A stretch of DNA of 64,000 bases from Mycobacterium lepromatosis (GTDB lineage: Bacteria; Actinomycetota; Actinomycetes; Mycobacteriales; Mycobacteriaceae). The notes under the pieces are model-generated. The model was not told where the DNA came from. It saw nothing but the letters and a program-made list of their open reading frames with translations, and made no database searches. Shown piece after piece: positions 1-9,666 of this stretch (position 1 is the stretch's first letter; each line of letters opens with the position of its first letter). Made by a program: the position numbers and the translations under genes. The stretch lies in contig NZ_CP083405.1 of assembly GCF_000975265.2 (NCBI RefSeq), positions 1,054,001 through 1,118,000 of the forward strand, in the 5' to 3' direction.

Positions 1-223
1 GCATAACACCGCGCGGCGCGATACTCGACGATGGCCTGGGTGATGGCCAGAATGTGAGCCTCATCGAATGCCCCGCCCAGCGCCGACCCACGATGACTCG
101 ACGTGCCGAACACCACCTGCTGTGCTATGTCGTCCGATGGTGTATTTATGCGGTGACGAGATACGGCAGATCGAGGATGTCCTCAGACTGGGCCGCCTGA
201 CCGGCGCGCGAGTTGGTCACCAT
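1..223 (-). pseudogene. pgmA: 5' remnant of phosphoglucomutase pgmA, cut by window start
   Basis: The minus strand from an ATG at 221-223 reads like the N-terminus of mycobacterial alpha-phosphoglucomutase (Rv3068c): pieces such as [19 protein letters not shown] and [16 protein letters not shown] appear in order. An in-frame stop follows VTA and the rest lies in another frame, so the gene is broken. The intact enzyme interconverts glucose-1- and glucose-6-phosphate. The adjacent crcB and DUF190 remnants repeat the Mtb order Rv3068c-Rv3071, which supports the call. Only the first ~75 codons are in the window. Confidence 0.7.
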
Positions 224-330
224 AGTTACCCATTCTGCCCATGCTCGACGTTTCTCGGGCTTACCTGGTCTGCAGTTCTAATTATATCATGCATTGCCCA
301 ATACATCGGTAAAACGAAAGTAATCCATAG

Positions 331-740
331 AATTCCAGATCATCGAGAATTAGTCGCAGTCTTCGTCGGCGGCATAGCTGGGCTCGGTGGCCCGCGTAGC
401 CCTGCGCGCTCTCACGACCCTAGACCCGGGGCGTTGGCCACGGGCAACTTCTATAATCAATATCGTAAGCACCTTTCTGGCGGGGTTATTGCACCACCCA
501 GTTACTGGAACGGTTGGCCGCTGTCAAGTTATCGGCTCTCCTCTGCTCGGTAGCGGGTTGTTGGCAGGTAAACCACGTTTTCGACCATGCCCGGTCAAGA
601 ACGCTGAAGATAATCGAACATGGCGATTGGAACCTGAACGCCAGCTACCCTGTGATCAACATCATGGCGAGATGGCTGGTGGTGCAGCTGACCACAGTTT
701 TGGTACAATCGAGTGCAGGTGCGCTGATAACGGGCACCGC
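331..740 (+). pseudogene. crcB: crcB fluoride channel remnant (first copy)
   Basis: Three frames together recover a Fluc/CrcB subunit of about 130 residues, as in Rv3069. The fragments are RELVAVFVGGIAGLG, then ARVALRALTTLDPGRWP, then a C-terminal piece containing IEHGDWNLNASYPVIN. The intact protein forms a small four-helix dimeric fluoride exporter in the inner membrane. At least two frameshifts destroy the frame. It lies directly upstream of a second crcB remnant, the usual tandem arrangement in mycobacteria. Confidence 0.6.
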
Positions 741-744
741 GGCT

Positions 745-1100
745 ATGACGGTCGCAATCTGGGCTGGCTTCCTACGCATCGGCGGAATCACCTCGATGCT
801 ACATTTCCTGGTGGACCGCGCGATCACGTGCCGGTTTTTCCGTTAGGCACATCGACAGTGAACATTAGCAATGCCGCGCTGCCGGGATTCCTGGACGGCT
901 TGGCGTTTAACGAGAATGCGGCCATTCTGGCTGGTACCGCGTTCGTCGACGTCTACATCCCATTTTCCACTTGACTGCTGGAAACCCAGTGGCTAGGCGA
1001 GGAACGTCAAATACGTTCGGCATTTGCCAATATCGTCATCAGCGTCGTGCTGGGTATGACCGCCGCGGTACTTGGCCAATGGGCTGCTGAGCAACTATGA
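745..1100 (+). pseudogene. crcB: crcB fluoride channel remnant (second copy)
   Basis: From ATG 745 the frame reads MTVAIWAGFLRIGG, then shifts. A second frame carries the conserved CrcB core: FPLGTSTVNIS, a helix rich in A and L, GTAFVDVY and FST. The tryptophan that normally follows FST is replaced by a TGA stop at about 973. The C-terminus (LLETQWLGEERQ through GQWAAEQL) is still readable and ends in TGA at 1098-1100, overlapping the next ATG as ATGA. It matches Rv3070. One frameshift and one nonsense codon make it a clear pseudogene. Confidence 0.7.
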
Positions 1101-2120
1101 ACCAGCAGGGCTTGAGGTTGACGGGATACTTCGGCGAGCGGCAACGTGCTTCGACGACGCAGCTTCAGGTCGGCTTATGGCGGACTCAATGCTAGAGTTG
1201 CTCGGCACCCGCCGTATAGCAACCAGCGTGATGCTATACGGAATCGCCAAATTCAGACCGAGCCACAAGCTGCGCAGCAACGCATAGCTCAGCCTGTCTG
1301 AAGAACCCGTGGGGGCGATTGCCGAAGTCGATGTCGAGCCAAAAATCCTCTCTCGTCCGCCACATGACCGCGATGACCAGCCACGGCCTGTTGACGATGA
1401 AGCAGGCGACGCTGGTGACCGGTCCTGCATGGCGACCTCGACAACCACGATGGGGATGCCGCCAAACTCACCATCTACGTCGGCCGCCAGGAGCGCACCG
1501 CCGGGAAGGTGGATCAGTACGCGATATGCGAACTCTTGTATCAACACGGATTCGCCAGCAGCATAGTACTCTTCAACGTCGACGGCGTGACACATGGTGA
1601 GCGTCCCCGGGCCCGCTTTTTCGGCCCCAACGTCGATGTTCCTTTGATGATCATCAGCATCGGTTCTACATAAATTAAGTATCAGCGGCCTCCACCGAAC
1701 TACCCAACCCATTGCTGACCGTCAAGAGAGGATGCATCTGCAAACGCGACGACCAACTATTTGGACGTCCCCAGCCACTGCCGATGACCGATGAGCACAG
1801 ACACACCCTATGGCAAAAGCTGATGGTCTATACCGCCGAAACCACCCGACACGATAGATTGCCGATCCACCGCGCTCGTCCAACGACTGCTGCGGTCCGG
1901 AACGGCGCGAGGCGCAACTGGTGTTGGACGGAATTTGGAGATGTCATGGAGACCACCAACCGCACGGAGACAAACGAGTTTTCAGCTCTCCCGCAAGGTG
2001 CCAGTAACCACGATCATCGTCGACACGTCGGAGTCTATTGCACACAATTTCGATATCGTCAACCAGCTGACGAGGTCTTGGCCTCCTGGCAATCCAACTC
2101 GAGGTTAAGCCTCTTTCGGG
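1097..2120 (+). pseudogene. DUF190 protein remnant (Rv3071 type)
   Basis: The start ATG overlaps the stop of the upstream crcB remnant (ATGA). Pieces in changing frames follow the two-domain DUF190 protein Rv3071: MNQQGLRLTGYFGERQRA, SMLELLGTRRIATSVML, LTIYVGRQERTAGKVDQ, YQHGFASSIVL, and in the second half HTLWQKLMVYTAE and FDIVNQLTDEVL. DUF190 genes commonly sit beside crcB, but the biochemical role is not established. The 3' end stops within a few bases of the dispersed repeat beginning near 2122, so the repeat may have removed the last codons. Confidence 0.65.
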
Positions 2121-2121
2121 T

Positions 2122-2780
2122 CCTAGGATGTGCTGATTTTTGGGTTTGGTTTTGTGTGGTTGAGGGGTGTGGTGGGTTATGTGGTGGGGATCGGTGGTGT
2201 GGGTTGTGTTGGTGGTTTAGGGTTGGTCGCGGCGTAGGTGGGCTGCTTGCAAGGGCCGCCGAGTAGTTGGTGTTGGTCACCGGCCGCGACATCGAAGCTG
2301 GCGATGCTGGGGGTGCGTCTGGTGTGGCGGGTGGCCGGGGATCAGTTGCGCTTTTCTGGTGATGTGTTAGCCCGCCACGCGCACAAGTCACCAGATCACG
2401 CCGTGGATGGCTTTTATCTTCCTTCCGCGGTCGATCCCCACAAAAAGTCAAGTACTGCCCTAGGCTAGAGCACCGCCGTACGCGTCATCACCGGCTGCGA
2501 GGTCATCGACGAACTGTGAAACCAACACGGCACCAACACAGCCGGGGGCACACCGGCTGGCCGAGGGCCGGTGAACAAACAGACACCCCACAGCCATAGC
2601 ATGCACCCGAAAGCGCCCCCAACACCCAGCGCCAACAAGATCTAGGCTAGCCCACCAAACTCCCGACCGTATCGGCCAGCGATGGCACACCAGAACACTA
2701 CTTCACCTGCCACCTATGAAACCGACCAACAATTCCTGCCACAAACACCAACACCCCCGGCCACCACACAACAACAACGG
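2122..2780 (+). repeat. Dispersed repeat, copy 1 (inverted partner at 23116-23751)
   Basis: About 650 bp are nearly identical, in reverse complement, to 23116-23751. The outer edge is marked by CCTAGG in both copies and the inner edge by a CAACAACAACGG-type end. This copy carries a short internal duplication (GGTTATGTGGTG near 2174) that the other lacks. No transposase is visible and there are no clear terminal inverted repeats. The open frames inside, including an identical 76-codon frame, are low-complexity and look non-coding. It resembles the non-autonomous repeat families of leprosy bacilli (LEPREP, REPLEP, LEPRPT or equivalents); which family is unknown. It does not contain the classical RLEP primer sequences that I remember. 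Confidence 0.85.
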
Positions 2781-4248
2781 CTCGGGCGAGCGGCAGCCCT
2801 GGACACAATTATGCAAAGCCCGTTGAATCTTTGGTTCTGCCAGCGCAACACAGTGCTCTGTGTACCAGAGCCAAAACCTACTGCGCCAAGCTTCCTTACC
2901 CAATGAGCTAGGCTAATAAGAGCCACGGCGACGTTGATACTACTGGCAAGTTGGATGACCACCTTATAAACAGCGGTGATATTGGCGCCGACGACGTTGT
3001 TCGGCGTCGTGGTGTAGAGGTGGCAGGAATTGACAAAATACTACCACTTGTCAAGGCTATGCACGTTCTTGAGGAACTTGCGCTGCAACTAGGTTGGCTC
3101 TGGCGATACCACGGCCACCCGGATTGGTGTGCCCGAAAAGCCGCCATAGGGTTCCCGAAGGTGTAGTCACCAATCAGGCTCGGCCACGCCCACTGCAGGT
3201 AACCGATCATGCTCTCGGGCCAGCGCGACACGACTTCGATCTCCTAACTAGACCTACCGAGCACTAACGTCTGCTGGGGACTGGCATTGAATTGATCCAA
3301 GCCATGATGTTGGTGACAGTAAACTAGACGGATTGAGCGTAGCTCGGTGATGTCGGCACGCCAGGCGGTACCGGCCCAAACGTCCAGGGCGCCTGCATCG
3401 GTACCTCGAAAACTAAAACGGGATTAGCGGCATTGACCACGTCGTACGGGTAGCCGGTGCTAGATGAGGGCCCAGATGCTGGCAATGACGAGTACCGCAT
3501 GCCGCACCAACTTCACGCCAGAGATGTGAGGACGTCGCAACTGTCGCAGGTGATTCCGTCGCTGAACGTGTACATCCATGGGGTCTGTTCAGCAACGGTG
3601 ACCTGCTGTTCGAAGGAGTCGTAGATGCCCTGATATAGCTACCTGTTGTTAAGTAAAGTTTCACTAGCTACGGGCTGGGACGTTGACGATATGGCCAATA
3701 TTGCGTGGGTGGCGTGCAAGTACTTGGCGCCACAGTTCGGGTGCGCCATCGATGACGACACCAGATTCTCGCTCATGAATTAAGGCAAGGAAAGGGCCTA
3801 AGCAAGGCTTGTCGTCGGATGCTTCCCATTCGGTTGAGTTATTCCAACGGCACATCGACGACACCGCGAAGAGCTTCCCTGGCTTCGACTTCCTAAAAAC
3901 ATGCCTGGCCAAGGTAGAGGAGACGATACTCACGGTTTTGAAAGTGGTGGCGTAAGCGCCGCCGAAACGATTCGACGATGGTGAGCACTAGGAAGCGATG
4001 CACGGGTCGGTAAATAAGGGTAACACGAGGTCCGCGTCGATGATTCGAAGTCGCACCGCTACTACCGACTGTTTTGCCTCCTGGACGCAGAAGCTCTGGA
4101 AAGCGACGGCCGATCCTCGCTGTAATTGCGGGTATGAGCAAGTCAGTCCGAGCGACATTCAGCGAAGAAAGACTATGCCAAAGTACGCGACTTAGGGTGA
4201 GAAATATTTCAGCCACAAACCACGTTTGGTGAAATCCGACTAACCGAT
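2781..4248. other. Decayed region with unidentified minus-strand remnants
   Basis: No intact gene. On the minus strand several frame-shifted segments look formerly coding: near 3150-3230 (WAWPSLIGDYTFGNP), near 3590-3640 (YQGIYDSFEQQVTVAEQTP followed by TPWMYTFSDG) and near 3680-3760 (ELWRQVLARHPRNIGHIV). I could not assign them to a family. They may be one or two genes transcribed leftwards. Confidence 0.4.
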
Positions 4249-4581
4249 AGCGACGAGCATCGGCCCGGTGATCCGCCTATGCTCCTCAGTGGACATGGAC
4301 CCATGTATGACCTTCAGACCAAGTGTTGCCGCCAGTCCAGCTACTGTGGCTAATGTCGGTTGCCAGTCTGTGCAAACAGCAAGCGTCGCACAACGCTGGG
4401 GTCAGAATCGATCGCACGGGCAAGCTAAGCCTTGGTTAGATTCGACGGCTTCCCGCGAGTCATCCAACTGGTTGAGGACAGGGTCGATAGCACCGATGCG
4501 CGCCAATTCAGCAGCGTAGTGCCATGCGAACTCGGAGTCATCAAGTCGTTTGGCCAGAAGAGCGTTGAATGTCTCAGACAC
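4249..4581 (-). pseudogene. HTH (XRE-like) antitoxin-type regulator remnant
   Basis: A GTG at 4581 preceded by GGAGG starts a frame reading VSETFNALLAKRLDDSEFAW, then ARIGAIDPVLNQLDDSREA. After frameshifts the sequence continues LARAIDSDPSVVRRLLFAQ, then PTLATVAGLAATLGLKV, and ends in TAG near 4249. This is the layout of small (~110 aa) Cro/C1-type helix-turn-helix proteins that act as antitoxins of HigBA-like modules: a short N-terminal segment, an HTH with DPSVVRRLL as recognition part, and a conserved TLATVAGLAAALGL tail. No matching toxin could be recognised upstream. A stop and two frameshifts make it inactive. Confidence 0.55.
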
Positions 4582-5530
4582 GATGCACGCCTCCTCATGC
4601 CGGCGCGTGGCACACATGCCACATCATCTGAAACACTGGCGACAAGGCCTGCATTCCGTACGCGGAGCCGGCTGCGAACCTGGGAGTCACTTACGTTCCC
4701 GCACGTCGACGGGCTTTGCTGCATTAGGACTTAGGGCTGTGGTCGTGGTGGATGAGATTTAGACAGCGGCGTACTGTCCGCAGATGGCAGTGCCTCGCGG
4801 TGTCGAAACGTACCCCAGTAGGCTTCGAGTTGGGTTGATTGTCCTCCAGCGTCGGCCATCTCTGCCTGAAACCACAAGAGCTGTGACAACCACTACCGTT
4901 CGCGTGTGGCTACGGAGCACTGTATAGTAATCCTTCAGTGTGCTTGCTGGATCGAGCTTGGGTTCGTCGTCACTATGACCGAAACCTCAACCCGACAACC
5001 TTCTGCTCTTCAAGATGCAATAAATTGAAAATGAACAATATTCGCGCTGTTCTCGCCGAATATGATCATTTCGATGCGACCTGTATTGCACCTCGTCTGT
5101 ACCGCTAGCTCAACCCATGCCTAATGCGATACGCCTGTCCCCAAACAATGATCTGAGAAAGCGGATTCCGCCACGCCCCTAGCAACTAAGATGCGATCGT
5201 AATTACGCATCCTGAAGAAGTGTCCGCTCCGCTTCACAACAAGCGACAAACGATATAGAGCGCACCACAGCCATGAATCCTGTCTGAAAGTTGAACCGAC
5301 ACCATAGCTCCGATTTTGACTACCATGAAAAGTCACACGCTCATCTAGCAGGGACCATAACCGAATGAATATCGCGCGGTTGATGCATCTCCTCTTGCTA
5401 TCAAAATATGTATTTTGTCCTCTACCAAAGGCACGTTTTGCATATTTGGGAGTAACATGGCACAGGGCCATCGCACCTCTTCTATTATCCGCTAGCCTTG
5501 CCCAGGCGCCGCTAAGAATTATGCGACGCC
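4582..5530. other. No recognisable gene
   Basis: Nearly 950 bases without a frame I can relate to a family on either strand. Stops are frequent in all frames. A toxin partner for the HTH remnant would be expected just upstream on the minus strand (4600-4900), but I see no convincing RelE/HigB pattern. Confidence 0.5.
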
Positions 5531-6090
5531 GCGCGAACTTAATACCTATCCCCTGACCGCAGCTAGCCCGGTCCGCTGAACGCGGGCTTCTGTGCTGTCC
5601 CATCGACGGCTACTACGTAATGGTACCGCAAGACATGGTGGAACACGCCTGGATGCCTGGCCTGGAGATCGCCACCGGGAAATAGCCACGGCGCCAACAA
5701 TATCGTCGTGATGGGCGTCAACACGGCGCAACTACACAGGACAATACCGAGCTGATCACCGCTGTGGTTGCGGTACCACAGCAGTACAGCCCCATCGTGT
5801 TATCCAACCACCCGGCAGTCGTGCAGTTCATCAAACACGACACTCCAAGCCTGGGCGCCGAACGTTACGCAATCGAGCTTGGATCGATGTTGATGGCCAC
5901 ACCCGAGCAGACGATCATCGACCTGGCTCGCCGTCCCTAGCCTCAGTTACGCCAAAACCGATGTCCCGTCCGCTGTCGCAGCACTCTACGAGTGCAGCGA
6001 CACAGACCGGTCACGTACCACTCGCGACCAAAAAGCGACGACCAACGGTCCGTAGCCTCCAATTCTGCTTCGCTGACAAGCAAGTTCAAC
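5531..6090 (+). pseudogene. AbiEi-type (type IV) antitoxin remnant
   Basis: Plus-strand pieces follow the AbiEi family antitoxin: GYYVMVPQDMVEHAWMPGLE, then after frameshifts AVVAVPQQYSPIVLSNHPA, IKHDTPSLGAERYAIELG and MATPEQTIIDLARRP. After a frameshift at about 5940 the C-terminal arm reads DVPSAVAALYECSDTDRLR and LATKQRRTTV. The TPEQTIIDLA block and the basic alanine-rich tail are typical of these regulators, which autorepress the operon and counteract the downstream nucleotidyltransferase. The winged-helix N-terminus is not clearly recoverable. It is immediately followed by an AbiEii-like remnant on the same strand. Confidence 0.6.
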
Positions 6091-6700
6091 GGGGCCATCT
6101 CATCTCCCACCTGCCTTACCTTCCTGAGCAGGAAATTCGGCGACCGAATCGACTTCATAAGCGACACCGCACCCACTGTCCAAATGAGCAGCTTAGTGAA
6201 AACATCGACCTGATCGCGATCAGCGATCGCACTACCGTCGCCGACAATGTAGTCTATAAACTCTGCGCTGCTGCGGGCGCTCGCTCGCACCCACAAACGA
6301 CTCAGCCGAACCCTGGCTGTTCAGCAACATCCCGATACCCGGCCATCGGTTCCTACGGACCACTACCGGATCCATCTCTGTGGCTGGAGCAGCTCTCGGC
6401 GGGCAATTGATCAGTGTGACCAACCGAGCGACGGCCCGTAGTTCAGCGTTACGCCAACACACCCACTGCGGAATTATTCATTACCACACTTCCTACCTTC
6501 GCCACATCGAAGACCGCAACGTGGACTGATCGCCGCGCACGACCTGTAGGACCTCTGAACGCTAGCACACGATCGGTACCATCGATCCCGCGGCCGTACA
6601 CCTCTACCGCCGCCACAGCCCGACGAATCAACAACCGGCAGCGCACAACTTAACCAAGGCTCCAACTGAAGCCAAGTGACACACCCAACTCGCCAACCAA
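6091..6700 (+). pseudogene. AbiEii/MenT-type nucleotidyltransferase toxin remnant
   Basis: The segment LSENIDLIAISDRTTVADNV (near 6195-6255) matches the Asp-x-Asp active-site block of AbiEii (DUF1814) nucleotidyltransferase toxins, where the motif is normally SEDIDL. A downstream piece, FATSKTATWTDRRA (near 6500-6540), matches the conserved helix before the family's C-terminal region. Intervening frames are shifted and the G-S/T nucleotide-binding turn is not readable, so the toxin is dead. In Mtb the related MenT enzymes modify tRNA. Position directly after an AbiEi remnant supports a relict type IV toxin-antitoxin operon. Confidence 0.6.
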
Positions 6701-6873
6701 ACGCGTCTCAATGTCTCGGCAAAATATGCGTTAGCCGCCGTGCGCGACCCGTAAGCACGGGCAGTCAGAGCCACCAGCCAAAAAAGCTCAGTCATATAAA
6801 CACAGCAGGTAGATGCTAACTAAGATATTCCAATCGTCTGAAGTGGGGGCGTGGGTGGTCGGTAGGGCTGAAG

Positions 6874-6947
6874 TGGGGCGGGCGGGGCTCGAACCCGCGA
6901 CCAACGGATTATGAGTCCGCGGCTCTAACCAACTGAGCTACCGCCCC
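6874..6947 (-). tRNA. tRNA-Met (anticodon CAT)
   Basis: The minus strand folds into a complete tRNA. The acceptor arm is GGGGCGG paired with CCGCCCC plus discriminator A. The D arm contains AGCTCAGTTGGTTAGAGC. The anticodon loop CTCATAA sits on a GCGGA/TCCGT stem, and the T arm is GCGGG-TTCGAGC-CCCGC. No CCA is encoded. The CAT anticodon could be elongator Met or Ile2 (lysidine-modified). It lacks the initiator's C-A mismatch at the acceptor end, so it is not tRNA-fMet. It is perfectly conserved amid decayed DNA. Confidence 0.93.
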
Positions 6948-7433
6948 CCCTTAAAACCTAATCTAGCTGCAAGTACATTTGCGTCCTCGACATATTCAGG
7001 CCCACGTCAGCGACGCTATCCAGTCGCTTAACGAGCGTCCGTGGCGGTCAAAGGTACTAGCAGCCGTCGTATGCATTAATGAAGTCTCTGCACAGCCTTG
7101 ACATTAGTGTCTGCACTGATCGCCAACGACACCGTAGTCTGCTGTAGCCCGTGCGGTACGAAACCCGTGGCCCCCACCGCATTGCAAGCTTTCCCGAACG
7201 CTCTGCAGTACTCGTCGACGGGTCGACGGTTAGATACGCCGTAACGGCTTGGGAACAGGAGGGCATTCAGAAACTAAACGCCCTCGAAACCTTCGCACCT
7301 TCAACTAAGCTTCAGGCATCGTACTTGATCGCAGTGCGCCGTCGTATCGACGACCACCCAATAAGAAAATTGAGTACAGTGCACAAGTTTTGTTTTCAAG
7401 CGGTCGAGTGACCACGTAGCCCGTTATGCCGCA
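6948..7433. other. No recognisable gene
   Basis: About 490 bases upstream of the tRNA on its strand. No open frame resembles a known family. The promoter of the tRNA should lie just above 6947, but no clear -10/-35 pair could be assigned. Confidence 0.4.
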
Positions 7434-9192
7434 CTATTCGAGCCCCCGGCGAGCACCCACCGTGGATATCCGCAACTCTATGTCGTCAAGCATGATGATT
7501 GCGATCGCGCCTCGAATGCGGCTGACGGCGCGGACCATCTTGTTGGCTGTGCGATCATGAAGCAACTGGCCCAGGAACAGCGAATACGTTCGACGAAGCA
7601 GCAGCACCGTAACCTTGCTGCCTAGATGATCATATTGAGCACTTGAGCTATCAACACATGTATAATCCGAATCAGGTGGTAATCCGGGCAATCGACCACC
7701 CGCAGCGGCGTGTGGTGTTCAAAATGCTCCCGGCGTTCCTTGCGCCACGCAGTATAATCAGCTTCGATCAACGAAGTGAACCGCAGTGAGGTCGTCGGCA
7801 TGCAGCCCATTTTCGTAACGCAGTGCCTCGATCTCCGCGAAATCAACCGAATCCACGAAGACCGGTACCCGAAGGCACAGATGCTTGGCCAGGTTGGGAC
7901 GTTCGGTGTGGAACATCTCCAGAACGAAAACCTCAGCGCGGTATTGCCGGTTGAACTGCACTAAGGCCAACACCAGCACGGGAAACATAACGATATGCAT
8001 CACGCACCCTTGGTCAACTTAGCCACCGCGAAGATGCCCACCCCGATCGTCTATAACACCTCCGCCGACAAGTTGACCACCAGCTTGCACCGCCAGCTTG
8101 ACCTGCAGCGGGTCAAATGATGATTGGCCATGCCGTAGCCGGCCATCGCGAACCCGGTGCACACACCGATTGCGAATAACGGCACCAACGCATTGACCGA
8201 GCCGCCGGTGACAACCAGCACGCCAAAGACAGCACGGGTGGGCGTCGAAAGACCGTTGGAAAACACCAAACGATGACCATGTTTCATAAACCAGGCGCGG
8301 AAGAAAAACGTTTCTCAGCAACAAAACTGGCCAACTCGAGAAAACCCTTGAAACACGTGTTGCAACAGGTAAAAGAATGGCCACAGTCGACGCTTGCACC
8401 AAAAAAGTACAGGATGTTGCCCATCACGCCGGGACCGAAGACCGTCTGGGCAATCTCGGACAACATCGACGGATATCCGTCAACTAACACTAGGGTGTGG
8501 CATGGGTGACATGTGCCGAACAAGCCACGCCAGCCACAATAATGCCCCAAGGATGCAGGCTATCACGATCAGTGCCCGAAGCGTGTTAACACCTTCGGGC
8601 TGAAGGAAATTGTTGATCGCGTTGACAACGACCTCAACACCGGTCAGCAACGAGCCACACGGCCAACAATGTCGTACTCATCACTAGACCGCCCCCCTGA
8701 TGAACCGGCACCACCAAGACAATCTGTTGCGGATCGTATTTCGGTAAGCACTAAAAAATTTAATAATCAAAACCGACCACAATCGTCAGCGACGACCATA
8801 GTTACAAAAGCGTAAGTCGGTATAGCACAAACAGCATTCTGGCCTCCCGCAATCCACGCAGATTCGCCAGACACATCAGCGACACCACGCCCACCTTGCT
8901 TTCCAGGTTACAGTAGCCTAGCACCGACATCGCCAAAACCATCACCACTGTCCCGTCCTCGCACTGCACCACGACAGTGACTACGAAATTATCAGCAGCG
9001 ATCTGCACCACCCGTGGCCCGTGGTTGTCTCATACGACCACGTATTACCCACCGGGCCGGGTACATACCATGACAACTTGCCGATATGACGCAGCCACCA
9101 ACACCAGAATCAACAGGATGACACCGATGATCAACGCCGCTCCCGAGCAATCCGCGCTTACACACATCAAAAAATGCAACCATGTACCTCAT
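7434..9192 (-). pseudogene. APC-type amino acid permease remnant (Rv2690c type)
   Basis: Reading leftwards in shifting frames, the sequence follows a ~650-residue APC permease with a soluble C-terminal domain. A middle membrane part includes VGVVSLMCLANLRGLREA near 8870 and RLVFSNG plus AMAGYGMA near 8140-8270. The C-terminal domain reads LVQFNRQYRAEVFVLEMF, VFVDSVDFAEIEALRY, GLHADDLTAVHFV, HTPLRVVDCPD and LLHDRTANKMVRAVSRIRGA. These agree with Rv2690c. More than five frame changes and several stops. Function before decay: presumably amino acid uptake across the plasma membrane. Confidence 0.65.
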
Positions 9193-9666
9193 CTATCAAT
9201 CAAAATAGTTGTCAATATCTCCCCGAGTTCAGTTGATCTCCATATAACAAATCATGGACCTTAACAGGGAAGAAATTATGCTGAATAACATGTGAACCTG
9301 AGACTCAACAACACCATTTGGCTATCAAGCATTTTGGCACTTAAGTAGCAACACGGTTGCTTTTAGCAATGCAGGATAGCTGGCAACAGACTGTCAACTG
9401 TAGTTGCTATGTAGAACAATACGATTGATTGTATATCAGCAATCTGATCAGATTATTTTCGTGCAGCACAGGTAATTTTCTTGCTCGCATCGACCGGGGT
9501 ATTCGCTTGCCCGAAATTAAGAATGAACATCATCGTAAACAAGAAAACTACACTACGCCAGCTGTAGAAAAGCTGTTGCTATAGTAATCGTTTTTCGTAT
9601 GATTTGATACTCTAAGAATTTAGTGTGGTTATCTAGATCAATTTTCTACTGAGGAGTGGAAAACTC
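9193..9666. other. AT-rich spacer without gene
   Basis: About 470 bases, visibly richer in A and T than the flanks, between the divergent permease and potassium-channel remnants. No coding pattern. It would have held both promoters. An ACTGAGGAGTGG stretch at 9650-9660 looks like the ribosome site of the channel gene starting at 9667. Confidence 0.4.
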
